From assembly GCA_017591395.1 (NCBI GenBank), contig WEDG01004956.1, positions 1-64,000 on the forward strand: a DNA stretch of 64,000 bases, in the 5' to 3' direction. Each line of letters begins with the position of its first letter. The stretch's first letter is position 1. The DNA is from Schistocephalus solidus (lineage: Eukaryota; Platyhelminthes; Cestoda; Diphyllobothriidea; Diphyllobothriidae). The notes beneath the pieces were generated by a model, which saw only the letters and a program-made list of their open reading frames with translations, was not told the origin of the DNA and ran no database searches. A program made the translations under genes and the position numbers. This document shows positions 35,279 to 48,406 of this stretch, in pieces.

Positions 35279-38200
35279 GTGAGATTATGTGAAAAGGCTG
35301 TCAGTCAATCATTTCACTCAATCTATGCATCTTTTCGCGCCGTGTGTCATCACTTGCTTTCTAGTTAGTTGTGGAATTGACAGTATCACAGATTCCAGTG
35401 GTTGAACCCCAGTTCCTGCCAATGATCGGTCCTTATTTTAACTTTCTTCTAAATTCATTTTTTTGGCAGTAGCGATGTATGAATTGTGTGATTCGCTACT
35501 TTATACATGGATCTGTTGGTGATGGCAGTAGTTTGCAACCCCCTGTGTTAAAGTTTCTTGCACTTTATAAGTACAGCGTTTAACAATAGCAATAGTTTAT
35601 TTACCTTCAGCGTAAATGACACCAAGACTACTGTGGCTCATGTACTTCGATCTAGGACTATATTCCGAGCAATAATTATTCATTTTTCGTTTCATTCCGT
35701 AATATCGAAGACAGTCGGACTTAAAACCCTCTCTAATGCGAACCCAACTGCTTCTGTCGGCTTTTTATTTGGCTACCACTATCGTCCTCTCACAAGAACT
35801 TAACTGAATCCCGGCTTACCATTCTGCCACTTGTTTAGGTTTTTAGTTGTCATAATGACCACAGGAAAACGACTTTTGAAGTCCGTCAAGTTATCGTATA
35901 CTCCAATACACTGAACCTCATCAGCTTGCCATTCTTTCAAAGCACTTCCTGACGCCTTTCTATTTTATGCCCTCCTTTATGGCAGTGCAGGATGTCTTAT
36001 AATGTATATTTCTCTGTGGGCTGGGCTTGAGGACACAAAATAAGCATGTCAGTCTTGCTTCTGAGTACTCCTGTGGCGCGTTCGTCTGGTCTTAGATACT
36101 GCTCCGCTTCCAGGATATGGTATCTATCCTAACTAATATTCTCCGGCGACACTCAGTCTTTAAATGCCTCTATCCCACTTCATCGATGTGAGCCGAAATA
36201 TTTGACAAGCGATACACATTTAGGTACTATTTAAGCAGAAGTATACACGTATGCATAGCATGACTACCCTCTCTTCTAGACAAAATGTTGTTCCTCCAAA
36301 CGCATAGTATTTTGCCAGGCCTACTTACATCAGCATGCCCAATTATCATGGGGACCATTGCACTAGTAACGCATTTATCCGATGAATTATATAGGCCAGA
36401 GACTTGACGAGTGCCGATCGTTGCACGTATATACTTACTGTCTCCTGCTCAAGCGTGTTTCATCGTGCTTAAGACAGACTTGTGTAAGTCTCTGATGTAT
36501 AATGTATGAGGGAAAGATGGCGAGGCCTTAACAATTCACTTCACTCTCCGCTAGGATAAATCTGATTGACTTGAACCTCCCACAACACACTAAAAACCGC
36601 TAGTAAAAGGCCGCTAATTGACGTAGTTACTCGGTAATGCTTGCGTTAGGTCAAAACTTCGACCATATTGTCTCATTTTATGCATTTTCCAGGTTGAGCA
36701 TAGTCTGTAGGAGTTCTTGAGTGTTGCCGTGTGTCTCTGTGTGGCGCGCTTTAGTGTATAGATCACCGCACATCAGCCACGGCATATAATCTCATCAGTC
36801 GGCTCACAGGCCCGGAGGGGCTACGGGTGAATGGAGACGATGCAAGAGAGGGCAAGGCCAATATTGCGGTACTCTTCCTTGGGATAATACAATGCGGCAT
36901 TTTTGAATTTTCAAGTAAATTAATGCGCGAACTGGGAGTTTTTAGCTTTTACCTGTGCTGTTAGTATGGTAAATAATTACTTACGGTACAGTATGCTTAT
37001 CACTGTGATAAGCCAATTGTGGTAAAAGCCATTGCCAACATTTCCAGGTGATGGGTTAATTTGATTTTCCTATGCAATGAGAGTAAAACTACGATAACTC
37101 CCTGACGCGGTTTTTGTGGCACTTCTTAATTTAGTGAGATACGACTCTGCGTGAAGCGGACACCAATGTGCCCAATTGCATCGCTTTAAATGTGACAGGC
37201 CACTGAAATCAAGTTGAGAAAAGATAAAGGAAGGTCACTCTGGCTCAGACCCAGCTCTTCACTTTCTCACCAAAATACCAAATTCCATTTTGGCAGCATG
37301 ACACACCAATTGTCTTAGCTTGGCAGGTTATCAACCAATAGAATTACTCGGTCAACTTAGACCTGGGGGTCAAGCTACACTGGCACTCATTTTGTATGAG
37401 CTCTGAGAATCCGCCCCCTCTTCCCCCTGAGTTTAACCTAGTAAATGTGGGTCTGAGGACCAGGTAGCCTATGGCACGCTGAATAAAGGAAGATATAGTG
37501 AGATAGATTTTGCGAAAGTCAAAACTACATCTCCAAGACAGCGTCGGATATTATCACTTGCAAAGACGAAAACCTCGCATCCTCCGTTCTGGTATTCGAC
37601 ACAATGCAACTCTGGTCCTGTTCAAAAGTAGCTTTTTAGATTCAGTAGAGATGTCTGTGCCTGTCACATTAAAGAGAAAACTAAATTTCGGGCGTTACAA
37701 TAACCGAATAGGAATGCAGAATGTTGTTAAGTCCAAATAGATATCGTCTTTATTGTTATTCGACCAAAGATTCAACCGGCTTAGCAAGCATACTCCCTTG
37801 CGTTTTGTGAACAGGGGTAGGGTCTGACTAAGTATTCCACCATTCGGCTGCTTCGCAGGCCGTCCACTCCAACGAGACTTTTTACGTCGTCTTATTTAAA
37901 GTGATGTCCTCGTTTGGTAGCATTATCCTTTCCCCCCACCGCTTGTAGTTTAGATCCGAAAATGCCTGATGCTGTCTTATTTTTTGGTATTTATGTATTA
38001 GGAACTGTACTCGCGCTCTTTCGAGAGTTTAGGCCGCCGACCATTCGGGCCTAACGTGCATAACTACTGTAATAGTTCGACTATTGACAGGTGGAAATCA
38101 TGTCCCTATGGTCGCGGATAAACTATGCCAACGGGCTCACACGTTTAACTCACTCTCAGTATCAAACACAACCGATGGGGCCGGTGTTGCCCCTGCGGGC

Positions 38201-38520
38201 TTGGTGTTCTGGTTTTTGTTATTACCAATGTGATCAATTCACCCGTCGTGAACTAATATGTCCATCGTGTATCCCACATCGTGTTGGACTAAGAACAGTG
38301 CCTGGCATATTAATTAGTGAAGACCGGCTTCTGCAGCATCTACCGTGGTCTCTCCTGCTTTACTCACTTAGGCCCGGTTTTTAGGGAGGGTCAAAAGGAC
38401 CGGAGTAGGAACCCCATATAGGAGAAGTTACAGCCTGTCAGTCTTAGGAGAACCGAGTTATTTGCTCCTGGTTTGCGATGTTGGAATTGTCATTACAGTT
38501 CCTCAGTATGTATTTTAATA
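35279..38520. other. Low-repeat region downstream of Ras, no assigned feature
   Basis: I searched it for a terminal Ras exon (acceptor, phase 1, a Cys three codons before a stop). Acceptor-like sites with good pyrimidine tracts occur (for example near 35468, 35610 and 36691), but none gives a CAAX end in the required phase. No LINE, PLE or SINE copy is recognisable, which makes this the cleanest stretch of the window. It may be intronic, intergenic or 3' UTR. Confidence 0.4.
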
Positions 38521-38745
38521 GTGTGGCACTCACCGATCTGGTTGCGGTACATGCTCGTCCTATTGTGCCTTGGAGCTCAATCTAGAGCCCTAGCAAGCAG
38601 TCGCATGACGAATAGTGTTATAGATAGATAAGGTGGTACCGAGTTTGAATCTCAGATGATCCACGCCTGGGGTCGGGTATGACCGGCTTCTAAGCCAGAA
38701 ATAGCTATTCCAGTATTCATTTTCTTTTTCGGTACCACCTTACTT
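38521..38745. repeat. Degenerate SINE-like pieces in opposite orientation
   Basis: 38521-38620 matches the minus-strand end of the SINE unit (cactcaccgatctg, ttggagctcaatctagagc, gcagtcgcat). 38640-38745 matches the plus-strand body (gagtttgaatctcag, ggtcgggtatgaccggc, aagccagaaatagc). The copies are old and rearranged. Confidence 0.6.
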
Positions 38746-39389
38746 TTCCTCAATGTGTGTATAAACGCATGTTGTATTAATTCGGGTTTCAATTTTCCTA
38801 AAACTTGAACGAATCGTCTGAGAATTTTACTCAGGGTTAAAAATAATCAAAATAAGCTGATAAAATACGCTTATGGGCACGCGTAGTGAAACAGTGACAA
38901 CTGCATTCTTCAGTGCCTATAAAACCTATTTTCAGCGGAAGAGAAATACCATTGAAAAACCAACCATTTACACTGATTTTTTAAAAGTCCTGGCTTAAAG
39001 GGTTTCCAATTTATCGAGTAATTTCAGCCCTCCCGAATGATCGCAGTGACTCCCTAATGTGGCCTTTTTACATAAATCACTATAAAAGTCATGAAACCCA
39101 TCTCTGAGGTCCCGCTCTTGTATGTACGTGAGTTGATACGTGCGTCGCACTCACAAAAGTGGCTCAACTCTCCTCTTCCAGCGCAAGTCACCATCGTGGC
39201 TTAGGACGAACAAACTATCGTGCGGGCATTTCAGATTCACGACATTGTCCCTATAGCATCATGGATGGCCCAGCCTTTGACAGTACCAGTCACGAACCTC
39301 GCGTTTACAAAAGGCACGGTCAGACCAAACTATACCCTGTTGCTTAACTGGGAATAGAGGCGAGTTTTTAACTGTTGTGTCCTACTTTT
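38746..39389. other. Unassigned spacer
   Basis: No coding motif or repeat copy recognised. Confidence 0.4.
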
Positions 39390-39870
39390 CACCGAAGCTG
39401 ATCCCCTGCGTCATATCCCACAGATAAAACGGTGGTTTTGCCGGTAGATTTTTCACCAGCCGTTGTGACGTAGTCGGTGTAACTGTGATCAGACATTTTT
39501 CATTAGGTTTCTTGGGAATCTTGCATACAGGTGGGTCCCGAACAACCGCTCTGATTTTTTGTTCGATGTTGTCTCCCCTAATGCTCAAGAACCTAATCAC
39601 AAGACAGCAGTGGCAAGCAAACTTATTTAGTGGCGTTTCACGATCGCCATGTCACAGTGCCGTCATCGGGATTCGCTACATTTTTTAAGGCTTTTGGTGT
39701 GCCAGATCTCAGCCCGTCGCACCCTGGTAGCACTGTCACTGCTGGTCTGCGACTGCTTATTCGCCAGACCCGAGAGTCTGATTATTTCGCAGCTTGTATT
39801 CACTGAAGGCCGTTCCACTGTCTGCCACCTGTGGACGCGCCGGGTAGCCAGCAGCTAGACTAACGGGTAA
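39390..39870 (-). mobile_element. RTE-like LINE 5' fragment (minus)
   Basis: Closely related to 51190-51620. Shared blocks include gccatgtcacagtgc, aaggcttttggtgtgccaga, ctcagcccgtcgcaccctgg and gacgcgccgggtagccag. On the minus strand the translation RGDNIEQKIRAVVRDPPVCK parallels RGDNLEKTIRAAVADPPLL at 51250, placing this at the start of the endonuclease ORF and its leader. Nothing of the endonuclease core remains. Confidence 0.7.
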
Positions 39871-40039
39871 CTTGTCTTTTCGTCTAAGTTTGCATTATTT
39901 GCCTGTCTCTATGACCAGTGCATCCTTTGTAATAATAATCTTGCCTATCGCCGTCAGCGAAGCGTGTAATATTTTATTTATATTTCTTGATACCACAGGG
40001 CTTCATAATCTAGGTCGCATCTGCCTAGACTGTAGCTGC

Positions 40040-40960
40040 CGCTTCGAGTGGCTTGCTGAATTATCTGTCCCGAACCTGTCGATGACTCGGGAGAACATTT
40101 TGTTTGCTGCGGTCACCAATGGCCTACCTGGTTTATCGGTTGACTTATATAGACTATGCTGACGAGGTCGCACTGTTAACCTCAAGCTTTGGTGATCTAC
40201 AGTATGTCTTGGAACCGAATAAAGTCGATAAATCGATCAATTTATCCATCAACATCGGGGAGTCCAAAAGGTTTTGAAGCTGTATCCTTGGTCAGGAAGA
40301 TGACCCTTTTCCACCTTGATGGGTGTACCTTAAAGAAGTTGATAGTTTCGAATACCTCCGGGCGATGTTGTTGCTGCTGCCTAATGATCAGAACAAGAAC
40401 GACATCGTCTCCCGAATCGATGCTGCTCATCGGGGTTTTCAAAATTCTTAGGAAGTGTCGACGTACCTGACGTGACATCTCCATCGCCACAAAGATACGC
40501 TTGTATCCTACATCCATCGTGTCGATCACTGCTGCTCGAGGATTGTCTTTTGTTTAAAGTACACTGACACAGTCTCAAATGAAACAGGCCGTACTCGCCG
40601 CGACAATATCGCGAGGATATCCTAGGCCATCCAAGAAGGATGACTGAGGTGGTTTAGGCACGTTTTTCGTCGTTCGCCTCACGCGCTCGGTGTTACTGCT
40701 CTCGATCCGGCGCCGTTACCCACTTGGGGGCGTCAGAGAGGTGATCAAATTAAAACCTGGCTCGATCCCCCGTACGGTAAGACATGGAAGTCGTTGTTGA
40801 ACCTTCGGTATTCGATCTCCTTCGTCGGATATGAGACTGATTTGAGCTGTCCAGATCTGCGGCCGCATATCTTCGCACGTGGAGAGGGGTAAATCTGTGA
40901 GCTCACCGATACTGACTAGATCAGCCATAATCATGGCTGTACCAAGTACAGGTAGATAAA
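40040..40960 (+). mobile_element. RTE-like LINE 3' fragment (family F)
   Basis: RT pieces: YADEVALLTSSFGDLQ (about 40153, catalytic YADD changed to YADE), then INIGESKRF, a frameshift, DGCTLKKLIVSNTSG, ISIATKIRLYPTSIV, KYTDTVSNET, GVTALDPAPLPTWGRQRG (about 40690) and LNLRYSISF. It shares this order with 43330-44180. Heavily broken. Confidence 0.65.
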
Positions 40961-41756
40961 TTATTTAAGCCCCTGTGCCGTTTGTTTCCCCAAGTTTCGG
41001 CTGTTAACGAACGATATCGAGCAATATTTTCATTTGACTGTCCCGGTTGCGTTACCGTTTAGGGGGTGCCTCTAAGAGCACCGAACTCATAGAGGGGAGG
41101 ACGCTGACTGGCCGCATTGTGAACCATCTTAAAGTACAAACAAGGGGAGTGGGTAAACTGCACTCACCTGGTCTCCTCATCGTTAATTCCATGTATTTTC
41201 TCTCGTCGACCCACCGTTTGATCTTTCCTGGAAGGGGTTAGACGTTCTCCTTACTCGAAATAAAACAACACCTTCGCTAACCCTATTCATCTGTTGTTCA
41301 GCAGACTGTGTGAGCTTCTGGAGTTGCGTTAGGTGCCATCTCCGGTTCTATAGAATGCTCTTCGTTATCTGGTTGCCACTGCTAAACTTGCCCCGGTCTC
41401 CCCTACATTACTGGGCTAGTTTTGTCGACTGGCTTTACCAAGCCCTCAGCGTTTGTTCGGTCTAAGATCTCAGTGGTCCACAGCTCTCACATCCTCCGTT
41501 CTCTCGCACCAAACGACGTCTTTCTTGAGTAGGCGTGCGCGTACATAAGTCTTTTTTTCCACCCGCGCTACCCCGCTACCGAAGCTTACTGCTGATGACA
41601 GTTGCTATACCTGTCATTTGTTCGGTTACCTGCATAAATAATTTTTCTGGTTCAAACATGTTCGACACCGGTCCACTTGTACCTGCTTCTTGTTGCATCG
41701 CGATCGATTTCGCCTTCCACTGCAGTTGTAATGTGACAGTCCGTGGACCATTAGGC
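40961..41756. other. Unassigned region
   Basis: No repeat copy or coding motif I can name. Short frames lack codon-level structure. Confidence 0.4.
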
Positions 41757-41877
41757 AGATACCTCCTCCTGCTTCTTCTCCTCCTTCTCATCCTTCTCCT
41801 CCTCCTCCTCCTCCTCCTCCTCCTCCTCCTCCTCCTCCTCCTCCTCCTCCTCCTCCTCCTCCTCCTCCTCATCCTCC
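41757..41877. repeat. (TCC)n trinucleotide microsatellite
   Basis: About 120 nt of ctc/tcc triplets, irregular at the left and perfect from about 41800. Poly-Leu, poly-Arg and poly-Glu frames across it are artefacts of the repeat. Confidence 0.95.
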
Positions 41878-42500
41878 CGCTGCTTAAAGTTTGCTTTCTG
41901 AGAACATGGTACATGCCATCTCAACAGTTGTGACGGAGTTCGGGCAGGCCGTATCCACGCGAGGCACAGCGAAGTCCGAGAAGGTACTCCATCACGCGGA
42001 CGCTTCCAGATCGGTGATGTCCGCGCGAATGAGTAGTGTTTCCGGGGGCCATAAAGAGGGCTTCTTTTGGTGAATGCCTTCGGCAACCGGATTGGTAAAT
42101 AACTCACTACTTTAAGGGCTTATGTCTGACCGATACACTCAAAGAGGCAGGTTCAAGGAAACAGTTGTTGTGATCGTCGGAATATGAATGTTATTCATCT
42201 CGCGTTTTGGATTGTCACTCGAACTCGCATAAGACGCAGCCACAGATGAGGCTGATAGACGCTTCTGATGATATTTTCAGTGAGCCAACTTGCTGAATAA
42301 TTTTCACACACAATCAAAACCAGTGATATAATTACATCAATTAATGACTCGAATGCCAGCGCCCAAGCCATCATCGTACAAAGTAATCCCATCGGCAATT
42401 AATGCGAGAACTGCTGGTTATGATAGGTCTGTGGTTGCATGGCAACAGCGTTCCCTCAATACCTTACCATTTATGCGTCCATCTTCCTTACCTGTAGAAT
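41878..42500. other. Unassigned region
   Basis: Nothing recognised. Confidence 0.4.
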
Positions 42501-42790
42501 GAGCTTGCCGACAAAGATAAGGAAGATTGGAAGGATTATTTCTGACTTATTAGCCGTCATCAACCACTCATACCCACGTTGACCCCTGAGGCTCGAACCC
42601 GCGACCTGTTGATCAGAAGTCTAACGCTCCAAACATTGAACCACGGGCTCGCTGTCCTGTCGGTATCTATCGGGCATCTTAACAATGATAGAAAGGCGCT
42701 CACCGATCGTTCACAGGACTTACTCGTCCCGCTATGCTTTGGAGTTCCATCTAGAGCCCCGTCAGCTGCCGCACAGCGCCTAGTATATAA
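42501..42790 (-). repeat. Degenerate SINE-like unit (minus)
   Basis: Minus-strand copy with A-box-like cgtggttcaatgtttggagcg, B-box gggttcgagcctc, the body motif gatgacggctaataagtcag, and the end block ggcgctcaccgatcg. It is diverged from the 302-bp array units and looks like another subfamily. Confidence 0.75.
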
Positions 42791-43329
42791 GCAGAATTAG
42801 CTGTCTTTCATGATCGGTTTGAGTGAGAAAAATATATTTGTTGCAGAGTGTTGAATCTGACCACCAATCGTGTCCACTTTTACTGTGAAGTAATTTCTAA
42901 AGAATTCACTGCCAGAAGGCTCATTTGTCGGGAGTAGTATCTACCCAAAATTTTACACTTTAAAACCCCGAATTCGTAGTTAGAGGGCCTTAATATGCCT
43001 TCTAAAGATCTTCAATTCTGGCTAACGAATACTGCTATTTTGTACATTGGACATTTGAAACGTTCCACCCTGGAAACCTGAAAAATATCATGAAAAGACA
43101 TTCAAATAGTCAGCATTGAACTCAAATTGAAGTAGGCAAATAGCAAGCGTTAAAAGCGCCTAGAACTCGAGTCACATTTCCAGGACTACAGGTTCGAAGT
43201 TGCATGTACTCTCACGAAGTAAATGTAAATCAAAAGTAATTTACTAAAGGCATATTAGTCTCTTTCTGGGAAGGATGACTGACCGCTTTTTTCAACTAAC
43301 CCGTTGACTGAATTCTCTGAGAAGCTCCA
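42791..43329. other. Unassigned region
   Basis: Nothing recognised. Confidence 0.4.
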
Positions 43330-44180
43330 CACGGTTTTGGTCGGGTTTAATTTGCAATCTGATGCCACCTCACTGATCTTAACTGCACTGCCAATATCGC
43401 ACTGTTAGCCTCAATCTCTGGTGGTCTACAGTCTGTGGTGTCACAAGCGAATCAATTCGCTAAACCGGTCAATTTATGCATAAACGCCGGGGCGGCCAGA
43501 GTTTTTGGAAGCTGCATCCCTGATCAGTATCGGACACTTTTCAGCATTGCTGACTATACCCTGAAGAAGTTGATATTGTCGAATACCTTGGGGCGAGGCT
43601 GCTGCTGCCGAATGCTCAGAACAAGAACGGCATTGTCTGCCGAACCGATGCTGTCCATTGCTGTACCTCATGGGACATCTCCATCGCCACAAAGGTACGA
43701 GTGTACCGTCCAGTCAGTTCTTTTCTATGGTTGTGACTGCTGGGCTTTGCAAGTGTAAAAGGATTGAAAACTGATCACTGGATTGAAAACTGATCACCGC
43801 TGCTCGAGGAGTGTTCTTCCTATAAAGTACACCGACGTAGTACCAAATGAAACAAGCCGTTCTCGCCGCGAGGATATCCTAGGCCATCCAAGAAGGATGA
43901 ATGAGGTGGTCTAGACACGTTCTTAGTTGTTTACCTCAGGCGCTCAGTGTTGCTACCCGCGATCCGGTGCCGTTACCTACCTGAGGGCGATGCAGAGGTG
44001 CTCAAATGAAAATCTGGCTCGATTCCCCGTTTGCCAAGACAAAGAAGTGGTTGTTGGACCTTCGGTATTCGGTCTCTTTCGCTGGAAAAGAGCGTGGGTT
44101 CAGTTGTCTAGATCTGCAGCCATAGGTCTTAACACGTGGGGAGGGGTAAATCCGTGACCCCATCGAGACCGACTAGAGCT
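43330..44180 (+). mobile_element. RTE-like LINE 3' fragment (family F, second copy)
   Basis: Homologous to 40040-40960: IALLASISGGLQSV (the ADD box before it is lost), CINAGAARVFGSCIPDQYRT, YTLKKLILSNTLG, SIATKVRVYRPV, VQSVLFYGCDCWAL, KYTDVVPNETSRSRR, LDPVPLPT-like RSGAVTYL (frameshifted), and EVVVGPSVFGLFRWKRAWVQ near 44060. It represents the RT thumb to C-terminus. Multiple frameshifts. Confidence 0.7.
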
Positions 44181-45379
44181 GTACAAGTGCATCCTAGCTT
44201 AAGTTCCCCGGCTGACGACGAACAGACTAGAAATGTGCCTTTCAGTTTCTATTGTCATTGCTAGTAGTAGTTCTTTGTCACTCATTGTCGTGCAACCTCC
44301 TGCGAAAGTTTCTAGGCGAGATCCTAGCCACCCTCTCGAAAGCCTTTCACACGCTCCAGGACCAGGTCGTGTGTGGCCGGTGTAGACGAACTGTTTAGCC
44401 TTGGCAGCCACTGAGCCTGCGTCCACCCCCGGTCGTCTTGACCTTATCTTGCCATAAGAGCAAGTTTGGCGAGGGAGAAGCCAGTGCGGTAGATGCTGGG
44501 CAAGTCTGCGTCATGAGAAACCATTTTTTTCTTTAAATTCTCATGTGGGACACACGGTGAACGTCCTTTGCGACGACTGGACTGTCTGTCTGTGGGCAGT
44601 AATCTTATCCTGCAGATGCCATGTTTGTTCCTGGCGACGGTTAAAGGTGTCCTTTAAATATCGACCAACAGTGTGTTGCTTGCTTTGCCATTCATTCGTC
44701 ATTGTCAAAAAGATTACCGTTATCTACACCTTGATCTTCTTACCTGCTAAGAATGTCTGACTTTCAATCGGACAAATGATTTTCATTTCAACTTTCTGCA
44801 CTTAAAAGAAGGACATCTGAATAGGCGAACCCAGGTAAACATTTAGGCTTGACCTGAGTCCCTTGATGACGTTGGAAATTGCTGAGAGAAGTGAATGTTC
44901 ACCTAAATTACCCTGGCTCTCATAAAAAAATACTTTAGACACCGAAGTAGCTAGTAAATACAATTTTCAACGTTCGGTGTATCGCCTACTGACCATCCGG
45001 GATCTGGCCCTCGAGTTTCTTCAAAACACTTCATTATCTAGCAGTCTGCTTATCCAGTTAAGCGAACAAACGGCATCTCAAAGTACTACTGCCCATTGCT
45101 TGGCGACCGCCATTCGACAACCATGCCCCTGAGGTTACTCGAATTCATATGCCTGTTCCGTTGGAGTTACCGGATATCGTCCAGAGGGGTTGCGAATAAT
45201 TTTCGATGTATTTGAGCCCCGTAATCGCCACACAGATGGCAGTTAGTGTCACTGTCCCTGATAGGGTCCATCTACACGGGCCACACACAGCCTTGTTCCC
45301 ACAGTAGTTACCAGGCTTTTGTGAAGTTGGCACGATCTCAAATTCCTGTGAGTGCTATAAAGGCGCGCCATTGAGTCCT
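44181..45379. other. Unassigned region with dispersed repeat pieces
   Basis: 44365-44600 resembles 54310-54545 and 53860-54060: ggtcgtgtgtggcc, tgtagac, gtagatgctg, acacggtgaac. 45250-45300 carries a minus-strand version (gtgtggcccgtgtagatgg). These belong to a short dispersed repeat of unknown class. No coding sequence found. Confidence 0.45.
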
Positions 45380-45660
45380 ACTTTCAGCCATGGAAAGGAC
45401 CTGGTGCTCCCTTCAGTTAACAACCTTCGAGTCACGACTATTAGCGTGCCATGCTAGTTCCAAGCGCGTCAGACTGATTGGCGACTCGCCCGTTAAAAGT
45501 GACAGCGTCCTCTGCGCACCACTCGGGATGGCTGCGGCTCCGGTGACTTGCGTAGCATCTGCTGCACTCTGTATACCTTCAAGCACCTTGCTATGTTGGC
45601 AAGACAAGGTCAATACGACTGCAGTTCGGCGGGGGCGCACTTACTGAGCAACCCCTCTAT
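45380..45660 (-). mobile_element. RTE-like LINE fragment, post-endonuclease linker (minus)
   Basis: The minus-strand frame contains TQVTGAAAIPSGAQ, matching AQVTGAAAIP at 50200-50240, which directly follows the endonuclease of the RTE copy there. The rest of the element is missing. Confidence 0.5.
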
Positions 45661-45799
45661 GCGTACCACACAGAACCCGGTCCTCCCTCCGTATGAACCA
45701 GGTTTCTGAAAAGGCAGCTCAGATATCACACGTAGGCGAAAGTAGCATCAGGTCGCATTAAGAAGGGGGGTATTGCAGCTTGCCTCACTGTCCCGGGGA

Positions 45800-46290
45800 G
45801 GATCGAATTATTCCTCAAGTTTACAGGTTTTCAAGGCACAACTCTTGGAGCTTCGTGATAGATTAGAGCACGTCAGATTTGTGATGGTGAGGAATAGCCT
45901 GTTTGAAATGCCTCGGTTTGATATGGTCGCCCCTTGAATATCAAAAGTATGGTCAATTTCTCCTATATGGGTTGCAAGTTGTGATTTGGGGTCTAGCCTC
46001 CAAGCTGCCAGTTTGCGCTCATGTAGGTGAGTCTCCAACTTTCCTCTAGTTTTTCCGACGTAGTTGCAGTCCCCATAATTACAACATATTTGGTAGATAA
46101 CTGCCGAGGTTTCGGTAGGGGGCAGTCTGTCCTTAGGGTGCATCACACGACGACGAATTGTTCCCTGCGGTAGATGGGTTATACCTACTCTAGCGGATTG
46201 CAACAGTCGAGAGACTGCCTCGGAGACTCCTTATGGCCTCTCAAACTTCGGATTGCTGTTCTTTTGGCCGTCGTCTTTTGACTTGACGCT
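45800..46290 (-). mobile_element. PLE P3 fragment: GIY-YIG domain (minus)
   Basis: On the minus strand: GVSEAVSRLLQSARVGITHL then TIRRRVMHPKDRLP, the PLE linker. A GIY-YIG core follows, AVIYQICCNYGDCNYVGKTRGK (YIG is YVG), then HERKLAAWRLDP and ATHIGEIDHTFDIQG (His helix), ending LEE-stop. The 131-residue C-terminal frame (45808-46203) is open. The RT region upstream is absent. Confidence 0.85.
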
Positions 46291-48099
46291 TGCTTTGCTT
46301 GATAAAATTTATTGGGTTTCCCTGAACTCGAAGCGAGTCATAAAAGTATTGCAGTTCAGTTCTTTTGTCAGCTGGTGTACTGTAATGTTCTGAATACTGT
46401 AGTTTGCCCTACTCCAGTTGCACACCGGCGCAAGAAGAGAAGCAGGGTGTTTGTTTCAGCCTCCATCGTTAATTGTATTTTTGGGTTCAACCAAGTTCAG
46501 TAATTCTTTGAGGTGCCTAATGTCAAATGTTTTGACAATGCCAACAGTGGCATCACCATAAGGAGGCCAGCACTTTTGTTTCTTGGCCACGACCAAATGT
46601 TCCATCCGTTAAGGGACCGCATCAAGAATCAGGCCTGTTTGGGGGAGTCCATGGCAGTGCCTTTAATTTTTGCACACATTTCTCTACAAAATGCGAAATA
46701 GGCTTTGAAGCAGATTTTCGAGCTTCTGCAGCCATGTGTAGATAGCGTAGATGCTCCACACTAGCTCGCAACTGTTGCCTTTGCTTTAGCGTAAATCCGA
46801 AGTTCGATCAGGGCCTTTTATCAAAGCCAGTCTTTGTTCGGAATACGTAGGTTATTAACGCACTGATCTGTTGGTGTTTTCAGAACAAACAGACTGCGCA
46901 TGTGGTGGTAGAGATCACATGCGGGTGCTCGCCTAACGGTCCACAAATCAACCAGGCAAATAGTAGCAGAGCAAAAAACCCAATGAGAACGGAAAAGCGG
47001 CTGTTTCAAGCCTGACGAGCACCTGCTATCGAAAACTCGGCCATTTGCACGTGCATCGCACAGATGGTCCGCAGATACAGTAGATTTCCTATCTCACGAG
47101 GTGTTAACCAACATTCTACCCTGTGTTTTCGTGTCTAAGAGATTACCTAGGTCGGTTTCCGATATTGATTATCATGCAGCATAATCCCGAGATATTTCAG
47201 TCATTTCTGGAGGTCGGTTTTTGTACGACTATCTTTCCGGTCGTCAGCAAAAACTGCACTTGGTGAAAAAATGACTAATTAAGGAGTATGCGTTTTTTGC
47301 TTTTCGGTGTCCTTATTTCATAACAAACAGGTACTCATTAGGTAGCAAATTCTGGTTTACTCGAATTCTATACCTGAGGAAATGGTATCGGTTAAAAACT
47401 GTTTTCAATTTCCGAATAATTTTGCACCCGTTATGTCGTTTCAATCTTACTTATGATTTTCAAATTACATGCTCACAAAATTTTGCAATGCAAATGGACA
47501 GATACGATGCTTCACGATTAGATATTCCGCGGATACCCAAAGGCCTTTAAGTGTACAATTTGAAGGTGTAGTTTGCCACCAAATTAGTACAAGAAAGATT
47601 ATTTTTATGTATGGTTTCTATAAAACAATATTTGGGTTTATAAGGACATCGAAAATCATCGAGAAATTTTTTTACTGATATTAGCAGTCATTTTTACACA
47701 GTGCAGCTTTTGCGGACGGCCAGAAAGAAGTGTGTTCAAAGGTGTAATTCTGAAGAGTTAAATATACTGGAGATTATACTGCGCGCTAATTACTATTACA
47801 ACATCCCTTAAGCAACCTTTTCGCCTCAAAAAACACATTTCAGCATTTCGGTTGACATTTCATGAGAGAACGAGAGAACGAGAGAAAATATGAGTAGATT
47901 GATACAGTCTGTTTCGGGCTTATTCTGCCTTCATTCAGCCAATCATAACCCTGACTAGCAGCTGGGACTGGAAACACAAACAGGCGTTCGAGTACGGCGC
48001 AGACAGTCCACACACTGGGTCTAGCAGATGGGTCATAAGCACTTCATCGAACCGGAGTTCATCAGTGCCTCGCCACCTGTCATTCTCTGTAACTGCCGA
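46291..48099. other. Unassigned region
   Basis: No coding or repeat signature recognised except a short gagaac-type run at 47861-47887. Confidence 0.4.
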
Positions 48100-48406
48100 T
48101 CGCATATTTATTCAAACAGGAATAGGCGCACACCGAGCTATTGGCTTCCCTAAAGCAAACAAGCTCCGTATGGGTGGCAAAGGTCACGAACATGCAACTA
48201 ACTAGGAGGTTCGATAAAGTACGTGTTACGTATCTGCTAAACACCGTCCGTGTAACATATGCACCGCGTACGTGCTTATGTTTGGGTTTCTGCTGCCAGC
48301 TGGTGGTCAAATTTATGACTGTGTTATTAAGCGCTTTTACGCGGTCGCTGCAGCTCGGTTATTTATTCAAACAGGAATAGGCGCACACCGGTCTATTGGC
48401 TTTAGT
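48100..48406 (+). repeat. Two direct repeats about 260 bp apart
   Basis: atttattcaaacaggaatagg with gcgcacacc following occurs at 48107-48140 and again at 48358-48391, and the similarity continues through ctattggctt. The interval contains gtaacatatgcaccgcg and no open frame of note. It could be a short tandem duplication or the ends of a small element. Confidence 0.6.

Noticed and set aside
35950..36030. Possible Ras terminal exon containing Cys-Leu-Ile-Met
   Set aside because: The CLIM residues are not followed by a stop in that frame, so it is not a CAAX end.
37510..37740. 76-residue basic frame as a small gene or Ras tail
   Set aside because: No CAAX end, no matching splice phase and no family resemblance.
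41535..42107. Long frames rich in Leu, Arg or Glu on both strands
   Set aside because: They are translations of the TCC microsatellite, open in all frames because the repeat lacks stops.
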